DNA of 23,880 bases from Actinomycetes bacterium (GTDB taxonomy: Bacteria > Actinomycetota > Acidimicrobiia > Acidimicrobiales > Palsa-688): assembly GCA_021816565.1 (NCBI GenBank), contig JAKAXN010000021.1, positions 1-23,880 of the forward strand, read 5' to 3'. Positions 16,485 to 21,908 of the stretch are shown in pieces; position 1 is the stretch's first letter, and every line of letters starts with the position of its first letter. Below the pieces are notes generated by a model. That model was given only the letters and a program-made list of their open reading frames with translations, was not told where the DNA came from and did not search any database. A program made the translations under genes and the position numbers.

Positions 16485-17257
16485 GGCTGGTCCTGCAGGT
16501 CGTGGACGCGTTCACGGACCGCCCCTTCGCCGGGAACCCGGCCGCGGTGGCGGTGCTCCCCGGGTTCCCCCCGGACCGGTGGCTGCAGAGAGTGGCGCTC
16601 GAGATGAACCTCTCGGAGACGGCGTTCGTCGTCGGCCGGGGCGACGGCGAGTACGACCTGCGGTGGTTCACCCCGGAGGCGGAGGTGGACCTGTGCGGCC
16701 ACGCCACCCTGGCCTCCGCCCACGTGGTCGGCGGCGGCCGGTTCCACACCCGCAGCGGGGTCCTCACCTGCCGGCGCGTCGGGGAGGGCCTGATCGAGAT
16801 GGACTTCCCGGCTGATCCACCAGCCACCGCGGAGGCCCCGCCCGGCCTGGCGTCGGTCCCCTCGCTCGCCTGGGCGAGGGGCCGCTTCGACCTGCTGGTC
16901 GAATTGCCCGACGCCGCCGCGGTGCGGGGTTTCGAGGCGGACATGGCGGCCATCCGGTCCCTGGACTGCCGGGGGCTGATCGTGACCGCCGCCGGGGACC
17001 GCCCCGGCGTGGACTGCGTCAGCCGGGTCTTCTGCCCGGCGGTCGGAGTGCCCGAGGATCCCGTGACCGGCTCCGCCCACTGCACCCTCGCCTGCTACTG
17101 GGGGGATCGGACCGGCCGGGCCGAACTGGTCGGCTACCAGGCGTCGGCCCGGGGTGGGACGGTGCGGATGCGCCGCGCCGGGGACCGGGTGGTGCTCGGC
17201 GGGCAGGCCGTGACCGTGTCCGAGGTCCGCTTCGCCGCCGACCCGGCCGTCGGCTAG
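16481..17257 (+). CDS. PhzF-family isomerase/epimerase-like protein
   Basis: A 258-residue member of the PhzF/diaminopimelate-epimerase fold family. LQVVDAFTDRPFAGNPAAVAVL at residues 5-26 is the family entry. MNLSETAFV carries the catalytic glutamate, Glu46. FTPEAEVDLCGHATLASAHV and GVPEDPVTGSAHCTLACYW are the two glycine/histidine anion-binding loops. All key residues are present, so it is probably an active isomerase, but the substrate is unknown. The rest of a phenazine cluster is absent, and phenazine synthesis should not be assumed. The ATG overlaps the hydrolase stop by 4 nt, so the two proteins are translationally coupled and may share a small-molecule pathway. The family is slightly larger (280-300) elsewhere, the mid-region here being compact. 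Confidence 0.87.
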   Translation: MRLVLQVVDAFTDRPFAGNPAAVAVLPGFPPDRWLQRVALEMNLSETAFVVGRGDGEYDLRWFTPEAEVDLCGHATLASAHVVGGGRFHTRSGVLTCRRVGEGLIEMDFPADPPATAEAPPGLASVPSLAWARGRFDLLVELPDAAAVRGFEADMAAIRSLDCRGLIVTAAGDRPGVDCVSRVFCPAVGVPEDPVTGSAHCTLACYWGDRTGRAELVGYQASARGGTVRMRRAGDRVVLGGQAVTVSEVRFAADPAVG

Positions 17258-17295
17258 GAGGGCCCGGGGCACGGGGTCCGGCGCAGGTCGGCGAA

Positions 17296-17319
17296 GGCGG
17301 AAAAGGCCGCCGGTGCCTC
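17296..17319 (+). terminator. Weak hairpin after the PhzF-family gene
   Basis: GGCGG and CCGCC can pair around a short AAAAGG loop, with a further GGC/GCC pair outside a small internal loop. It lies about 40 nt after the preceding stop codon. There is no U-tract, so a terminator role is only suggested. Confidence 0.2.
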
Positions 17320-17341
17320 ATGCGGTCCCCGGCTGCGGCCG

Positions 17342-17354
17342 ATGGACGGTCCAT
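17342..17354. promoter_or_regulatory. 13-bp inverted repeat upstream of the HDOD gene
   Basis: ATGGAC-G-GTCCAT is a perfect 6+1+6 inverted repeat, 21 bases before the ATG of the EAL-like/HDOD gene. It could be an operator or a small hairpin near the ribosome site. No regulator gene is adjacent, and chance cannot be excluded. Confidence 0.3.
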
Positions 17355-17375
17355 GGTCTCCACGCAAGGCAGGCG

Positions 17376-18620
17376 ATGACCGCTGCGGTGATCGCCGGCC
17401 GCCGGCCGGTGTTCGGCGTCGACCTGATCGTGGCCGGATACCGGCCGGGCGTGGCCCGGTGGGGCCCAGCCGCCGAGGATGGCGGACCCGCCGCCCGGGC
17501 CGACGAAGCAGAGGTGCTCACCGAGGAGCTGGCCGGCCGCCACGCCGGTCGCCCCGGCTGGGAACGGCTGTGCGCCGGGAAGCTGATCTACGTGACCCCC
17601 TCCCGCCGGTTCGTCAGCGGGGAGGAAACCCTCCCCCTGCCGCCGGAGAGGACCGTCCTGCTGGTGGGGCCGGCCCGGGCCGGCGAGCCCGACGTGGTGG
17701 ACGGTTACCGGCGGCTGGCGGCCCGGGGATTCCTGGTGGCGCTCGACGGCCTCGACGGGTTCGCGGCGGACTCCCCGCTGCTGGAGCTGTCGTCGTTCGC
17801 GCTGGTCGATTTCCTCGGCCTGCCGAGTTTCGGGCTGCGCGGCCTGCTGGATCTGGCCCATGCCGCGGGCATCCGGCCGGTGGCCGTGGGGGTGGACGAC
17901 ACCGCCCGTATGGCCATGGCCCAGCACGCCGGGTTCGACATGTTCGAGGGGCGGATGCTGTCGCGCCCCCTGTCGGCCCGGCCCGACGCCCTCACCCCGG
18001 GGCGCCTGACCGTGCTGCGGATGATCGAGGCGGTCAACGACCCCCGTACCAGCGCCGCGGACCTGCAGAAGCTGGTCGAGGCCGATGCCGGGCTCAGCTA
18101 CCGGCTGCTGCACGTGTCCAGCCTGGGCGCGTCGGGGGGTCTCCGCCGCCCGGTGCAGTCCGTCCGGGAGGCGACGGTGCTGCTCGGCCGGGAATGGATG
18201 TACCGGTGGCTGGTCCTGATGCTCGTCGCCGATGCCAACCAGGGCGCGCCGGAACAGATCACCATGGCCATGTCGAGGGCCCGCATGGCCGAACTGGTGG
18301 CCGTCGCGGGCCGGGCCGCGCCGGCCGACGCGGCCTTCACGGTCGGTCTGGTCTCGGCCCTCGACCTGGTGCTGTGCGCCCCGCTGGCCGACATCGTGGC
18401 CAAGCTGGCCATCACCGAGGACCTGGTGCAGGCCCTCCTCCACCGGCGGGGCCGCCTCGGCGAGGTCCTGGACGACGTGCTGGACTGGGAGGCCGGCCGC
18501 CCCCCGGAGCGGCCCCGCTCGGGCGTGGAGCACCTGGTGCTCGAGCAGCTCTACGTCGACGCCGTGGGCTGGGCCGAGGGCCTGATGGACATGCTCGCCG
18601 GCGCCGACCGGGCCGCCTGA
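17376..18620 (+). CDS. EAL-like/HDOD two-domain signalling protein
   Basis: A 414-residue cytoplasmic protein with the layout of YuxH-type proteins. The N-terminal region (about 1-200) starts AVIAGRRPVFGVDLIVAGYRP and contains FLVALDGLDGF, VDFLGL and PVAVGVDDTARMAMAQHAGFDMFEGRMLSRP. This resembles an EAL domain. However, the EAL tripeptide position reads VAGY and the metal-binding acids appear lost, so cyclic-di-GMP hydrolysis is unlikely. The C-terminal HDOD domain (about 205-395) begins RLTVLRMIEAVNDPRTSAADLQKLVEADAGLSYRLLHVSS and continues with VQSVREATVLLGREWMYRWLVLMLVAD. ATG 17376 is preferred over an upstream ATG because of the ribosome site AAGGCAGG and homologous N termini. A signal-scaffolding role is inferred; partners are unknown. 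Confidence 0.85.
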   Translation: MTAAVIAGRRPVFGVDLIVAGYRPGVARWGPAAEDGGPAARADEAEVLTEELAGRHAGRPGWERLCAGKLIYVTPSRRFVSGEETLPLPPERTVLLVGPARAGEPDVVDGYRRLAARGFLVALDGLDGFAADSPLLELSSFALVDFLGLPSFGLRGLLDLAHAAGIRPVAVGVDDTARMAMAQHAGFDMFEGRMLSRPLSARPDALTPGRLTVLRMIEAVNDPRTSAADLQKLVEADAGLSYRLLHVSSLGASGGLRRPVQSVREATVLLGREWMYRWLVLMLVADANQGAPEQITMAMSRARMAELVAVAGRAAPADAAFTVGLVSALDLVLCAPLADIVAKLAITEDLVQALLHRRGRLGEVLDDVLDWEAGRPPERPRSGVEHLVLEQLYVDAVGWAEGLMDMLAGADRAA

Positions 18621-18648
18621 GCAGCCGGCTCGAGGCGCCCGGGCCGCC

Positions 18649-19071
18649 CTAGAGGAGGCAGCCCTCGCCGATGATCGAGCCGACCGGGACGGCCATCTGG
18701 CACCACACCCGCTTGTGGCCGGCGGTGGCCGGCTGCTGGCCCCAACTGGTGGCCAGCGCCTCCACGATGTGCAGACCGCGACCTCCCGAATCGTCGGGCC
18801 GGCGCAGGACGGCGGCCAGCGGCGAGTCGTCCTCCACCGCCAGCTCGATGCTGTCGCGATGGGCGGTGATCTCCACGACTATGTCGCCCGAGCAGGCCTT
18901 CACCGCGTTGGTCAGGAGCTCGCTCGACAAAAGGATCAGGTCGTCCAGGCTGGCGGAGGCCGGGTCGCCGGGGCCGACCCCCCATTCCTCCAGGACCTGG
19001 GCGACGAACCGGCGCCCGGTGCGGGCTGCCTCGGGCGAGCACACGAAGCGGTTGAGGGCATGTCGACACAC
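18649..19071 (-). CDS. RsbW-like ATP-binding protein (putative anti-sigma factor / serine kinase)
   Basis: A 140-residue stand-alone GHKL ATPase domain (HATPase_c_2). The N-box is LLSSELLTNAVKAC (about residues 47-60), the G1 region VEDDSPLAAV, and the G2 region SGGRGLHIVEALATSWGQ. Such proteins bind sigma factors or phosphorylate anti-sigma-factor antagonists; no antagonist gene is adjacent. An in-frame TGA lies four codons upstream and GTG 19071 is the first possible start. It follows GGAGG with a long 12-nt spacing. A SigB/SigF-type promoter precedes it, fitting a gene that controls, and is controlled by, an alternative sigma factor. It converges with the HDOD gene (28-nt gap). A divergent regulatory ATPase of another type remains possible. 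Confidence 0.83.
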   Translation of the reverse strand: MCRHALNRFVCSPEAARTGRRFVAQVLEEWGVGPGDPASASLDDLILLSSELLTNAVKACSGDIVVEITAHRDSIELAVEDDSPLAAVLRRPDDSGGRGLHIVEALATSWGQQPATAGHKRVWCQMAVPVGSIIGEGCLL

Positions 19072-19105
19072 TTGAGCTGCTCACCTCCGAACAAGCGGGC
19101 AGTGG

Positions 19106-19131
19106 ATACCCGTCCCCGGGGGCGGTGAAAC
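19106..19131 (-). promoter_or_regulatory. SigB/SigF-type promoter of the RsbW-like gene
   Basis: On the minus strand GTTT (19131-19128), a 16-bp spacer and GGGTAT (19111-19106) match the GTTT-N14-17-GGGTAT consensus of general-stress sigma factors (Bacillus SigB, mycobacterial SigF). The start codon lies 34 nt after the -10 element, leaving room for the ribosome site. The match and its position before an anti-sigma-like gene support each other. Confidence 0.65.
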
Positions 19132-19160
19132 GGGGTCGCAGGTGAGGAATCTGCGTCCCT

Positions 19161-19200
19161 GGGGATCGGGAGGCCTGGCCGGGGATCGGGAGGCCTGGGC
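19161..19200. repeat. Two tandem copies of a 20-bp unit
   Basis: GGGGATCGGGAGGCCTGG occurs at 19161-19178 and again at 19181-19198, identical over 18 bases with a 20-bp period. It lies in the noncoding gap between the RsbW-like gene and the tRNA, downstream of the tRNA's 3' end. It may be a slippage duplication; no function is evident. Confidence 0.8.
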
Positions 19201-19228
19201 CTCGACCGACGGGTGGCGACTACCGGAG

Positions 19229-19302
19229 TGGGCGCTACAGGAATCGAACCTGTGACCTCAGCCGTGTGAAGGCTGCGCTCTAACCAACTGAGCCAAGCGC
19301 CC
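19229..19302 (-). tRNA. tRNA-Val (anticodon CAC)
   Basis: The minus strand folds as a full cloverleaf. The acceptor stem is GGGCGCT paired with AGCGCCC and discriminator A. The D-arm includes GCTCAGTTGGTTAGAGC. The anticodon stem CAGCC/GGCTG encloses loop TTCACAC with anticodon CAC, reading GUG (valine). The T-arm is ACAGGTTCGATTCCTGT. The 3' CCA is not encoded. Confidence 0.96.
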
Positions 19303-19316
19303 GGGCGGGACTGGTG

Positions 19317-19322
19317 AGATTA
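19317..19322 (-). promoter_or_regulatory. Candidate -10 element of the tRNA-Val gene
   Basis: TAATCT on the minus strand lies 14 bases before the mature tRNA 5' end, which would leave a leader of only a few nucleotides. The -35 region is GC-rich and not convincing. Confidence 0.4.
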
Positions 19323-19336
19323 GCGCCCTCGGGCGC
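19323..19336 (-). terminator. GC hairpin between the SGNH gene and the tRNA
   Basis: GCGCCC and GGGCGC form a near-perfect palindrome 21 nt downstream of the SGNH-hydrolase stop codon. It directly abuts the TAATCT element of the tRNA promoter. No U-tract follows. It may end the acyltransferase/SGNH transcript before the tRNA. Confidence 0.35.
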
Positions 19337-19357
19337 CCCCCGCCAGGACCCCCGTGT

Positions 19358-20461
19358 TCAGGAGGCTGCAACCTCCGGCTGGAGGGCCGACTGGAGCGCC
19401 CCGCTCAGGAACTGCGAGTAGGTGCGGGTGATGTGCTGGCCGTCCTGGTTGATGATCATGTTGCCCACGATGGCCGTGCAGATCGACGAGCAGAACCACG
19501 GCACCACGTTGATGTAGGCCGCGCCCGACGCCGCCGCGGCGGCCATCTCGGCGGACCGCCCGGCGTAGTTGATGGCGGCCGACTCGGGCAGGGAGCAGGC
19601 CTGGACGTCGCTCATGTGCGCGGCCAGGCAGTCGGGGCCGTCCTGGGCCAGGTAGGGCATGTCGCCCAGCACCACTTTCTTGACGCCGGGCACGGTGATG
19701 CTCTGGAGCAGCCTGGTCAGCCCCTCCTGGTAGGACCCGCCGGAGACGATCTTGTAGTTGGTCTCGCTGGTGGTCATGAAGATGCTGGGCTTCAAGACGT
19801 TGTTCACCTCGGAGATCACCCAGTTGATCCACGTGGCGCACTCGTGGTACGGCCGGGACAGCTGCTTGAGATACACGGTGGCCACCGCAGCCGGGCAGCT
19901 CACCTTGTTGAAGTCGATGACCTTCCAGCCGATCCGCTGGCCGACCGCATCGAGGGCGGGCAGCCACATCGCCGAATGGGAGTCGCCGAGCAGCACGATG
20001 GTGTGGGCCCCGTTCGGGTCGCCGAACACGCAGTGGGCGGGGTCGATCGAGGTGGTCGAATAGACCGGCAGGCAGCCGTGGCTGCCGAGGATCCCGAACT
20101 CGGAATCCTTCGGGGCGTCCACGATGGAGGGCCGCACGCCGGCCGGCACCGACTTGATCGACGGCGCGGCGGCGACGAGCTGCTCGACCTGCTGGAGGGG
20201 TACCGCGGGCGGGGCGCTGCCCGCGGACGCTCCCCCGGCGGCGCCGGCCGGGACTGCGGCCGCCGCAGGGGTGGCGGCGGCCGGGGTGCTAGCTGCGGAT
20301 TTGCCGGAGCCGGACCCGCAGGCGCTCAGCGCGCTGGCGGCGGCCAGGGCCAGCGCCAGGGCCGGTCCCAGGGTGCGCGCCGATCGGGTGCGGGTCGAAC
20401 GGGGGGGGTGGGGCGAGGGGATCGGACTGACCTTTCTCGGACTGGAGGCGACGGGGGTCAC
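19358..20461 (-). CDS. SGNH-hydrolase lipoprotein (OafA C-terminal domain-like)
   Basis: A 367-residue protein. A long basic leader, then LGPALALALAAASALSAC, gives a lipobox with Cys48 as the expected lipidated residue. A Gly/Ala/Pro-rich tether runs to about 85. The SGNH domain follows with IVLLGDSHSAMWLPAL (catalytic Ser161), KKVVLGDMPYL, and NQDGQHIT near the C terminus, which supplies the Asp and His of the triad. It is very similar in layout to the C-terminal SGNH domain of O-acetyltransferases such as OafA. Its GTG overlaps the AT3 gene stop (GTGA), preceded by GGAG, so the two are translationally coupled. It probably completes acyl transfer to a cell-surface glycan on the outer face of the membrane; the acceptor is unknown. 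Confidence 0.85.
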   Translation of the reverse strand: MTPVASSPRKVSPIPSPHPPRSTRTRSARTLGPALALALAAASALSACGSGSGKSAASTPAAATPAAAAVPAGAAGGASAGSAPPAVPLQQVEQLVAAAPSIKSVPAGVRPSIVDAPKDSEFGILGSHGCLPVYSTTSIDPAHCVFGDPNGAHTIVLLGDSHSAMWLPALDAVGQRIGWKVIDFNKVSCPAAVATVYLKQLSRPYHECATWINWVISEVNNVLKPSIFMTTSETNYKIVSGGSYQEGLTRLLQSITVPGVKKVVLGDMPYLAQDGPDCLAAHMSDVQACSLPESAAINYAGRSAEMAAAAASGAAYINVVPWFCSSICTAIVGNMIINQDGQHITRTYSQFLSGALQSALQPEVAAS

Positions 20462-21705
20462 GGGTGCATGCTCCGCTCGACCGCCACGACGAGGAAGGCG
20501 GATCCGGTCAGAACCAGGCCGGTGGCGATGCTCAGCCACCGGTTACGGACCAGCAGCCGGGCGTGGCGGATGGGGTTCTCGACGAGCGAGTAGGTGACGT
20601 CGGCCAGAACCAGGGCCAGGATGATGATCCCGACCCGGGTACCCGCCGACAGGGTGCGGGCGTAGTGCTGGGCGAAGAGCATCTGCAGCGGCCAACTCCA
20701 CAGGTACAGCGGATACGACAGCTGGCCCAGCCGGCGGACCGGGGACCACGCCAGCAGCCTCTCCGCTCCCGATCCGCCGGCCGCGGTCCCCCCGGCGATG
20801 ACCAGGCCGGTGCAGGCCACGGGCAGGATGACGGCCGATCCCGGGTACGGGGTCGAGCTGCCGTAGACGAAGGCGCTGGCCAGGATCCCACCCAGCCCGA
20901 GCCAGCTGGCGACCGCCCCCCACCTGCGGGGGACGCGGACCAGGTGGTGGCCGGCCAGGGCTATGAGGGCGCCGAGGCCCAGCTCCCACGCCCGGGTGAG
21001 CGGCGAGAAGTACGCGGCGGTGGCGTTGGACGAGGTCTGCACCACCGACCAGGCCAGCGAGGCGCCCACCGCGGCGGTCAGCACCATGGCCATTCGGGCC
21101 CTCAGGTCGAAGCGCCGCCCGACGCGCGTGACCAGGATGAACAGCGTCGGGAAGATCAGGTAGAACTGCTCCTCCACGGCCAGCGACCAGTAGTTCTGGA
21201 GGGGCGAGGGGGGCTGCTGCGAGTTGATGTAGTTGGTCCCGTTGGCGATGAAGTGGAAGTTGGCCACGTACAGCACCGCGGCCTTGGCATCGGAGGCGAT
21301 GGCGTCGCCCCGCAGGAAGCCCAGCCAGGCGTAGGACATGAGGACCGTGGCCACCAGCACCAGCGTCGAGGCCGGCAGGATCCGTCGGGCCCGCCGGCCG
21401 TAGAAGTCGGCCAGCCCGGTGCGGCCCGTGGTGGCCCGCTCCCGGAGGAGCATCCCGGTGATGACGAAACCGGAGATGACGAAAAAGACATCTACGCCGA
21501 CGTAACCGCCGTGCATGTGGAGAAGATCGGCGTGGTAGAGGACGGCCAACGCCACCGCCACCGCCCGCAGGCCCTCGACGTCGGGACGGTACTTGCGGTC
21601 ACCCGGAGGCGCACCGGAGGCGTCGCCCGACACCAGGATCAGCCCGTCGTCGGCCCCGAGCGCGCGCTCGTCAGTCGCAGTGATCGGCGTCACCACCTCG
21701 AACAA
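20458..21705 (-). CDS. Acyltransferase-3 family membrane protein (OafA-like, without SGNH domain)
   Basis: A 415-residue polytopic membrane acyltransferase. The catalytic entry block YRPDVEGLRAVAVALAVLYHADLLHMHGGYVGVDVFFVISGFVITGMLLRE (about residues 39-87) carries the R-x10-H motif. GRRARRILPA, NYWSLAVEEQFYLIFP and RLGQLSYPLYLWSWPLQML are the other AT3 hallmarks, with about ten membrane helices. It ends in two helices and ERSMHP, with no periplasmic enzyme domain. That domain is the next gene. It should move acyl groups across the membrane for O-acylation of a surface polysaccharide or lipid. The start is uncertain: TTG 21705 follows AAGAAGGGAC closely, but GTG 21696 or 21693 would also work. 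Confidence 0.92.
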   Translation of the reverse strand: MFEVVTPITATDERALGADDGLILVSGDASGAPPGDRKYRPDVEGLRAVAVALAVLYHADLLHMHGGYVGVDVFFVISGFVITGMLLRERATTGRTGLADFYGRRARRILPASTLVLVATVLMSYAWLGFLRGDAIASDAKAAVLYVANFHFIANGTNYINSQQPPSPLQNYWSLAVEEQFYLIFPTLFILVTRVGRRFDLRARMAMVLTAAVGASLAWSVVQTSSNATAAYFSPLTRAWELGLGALIALAGHHLVRVPRRWGAVASWLGLGGILASAFVYGSSTPYPGSAVILPVACTGLVIAGGTAAGGSGAERLLAWSPVRRLGQLSYPLYLWSWPLQMLFAQHYARTLSAGTRVGIIILALVLADVTYSLVENPIRHARLLVRNRWLSIATGLVLTGSAFLVVAVERSMHP

Positions 21706-21908
21706 GTCCCTTCTTGGCGCCGCCGCCCGGCGGCTGTTGAAGCCCCGTATGACTTCGCCGCCCCGGTTGGGGCCCCTGCCCGAAATGTGAGGATTTTTTA
21801 ACTACTTCTGACCGGCCCGGTGATCGCCTATGATCGGAGGCCGCAGCAAGGGCCAGCGTCGTCCCTTCGCGCGAGGACCAGAACACCGATCCCCCGGAAG
21901 GACGCCAA
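21706..21908. promoter_or_regulatory. Divergent intergenic region between the acyltransferase gene and gltB, with the gltB promoter
   Basis: On the plus strand TTCTGA (21806-21811), 17 bp and TATGAT (21829-21834) form a plausible vegetative promoter for gltB, giving a leader of roughly 70 nt. An AT-rich stretch with six T residues lies just upstream (about 21794-21799). For the minus-strand acyltransferase gene I see only weak -10 candidates such as CATACG. CCCCGGTTGGGG around 21762-21773 can form a small hairpin of unknown meaning. Confidence 0.55.

Noticed and set aside
15696..18620. Possible phenazine cluster because of a PhzF-family gene.
   Set aside because: No phzA/B, C, D, E or G homologues are present. 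PhzF relatives are widespread outside phenazine pathways.
19229..19302. tRNA as an attachment site of an integrated element.
   Set aside because: No integrase, no direct repeat of the tRNA 3' end and no phage or mobile genes are found around it.
21762..21800. CCCCGGTTGGGG hairpin followed by a T-run, considered as a terminator on the plus strand.
   Set aside because: The T-run is more than 20 nt away from the stem, and no plus-strand gene ends here; both flanking genes point outward.
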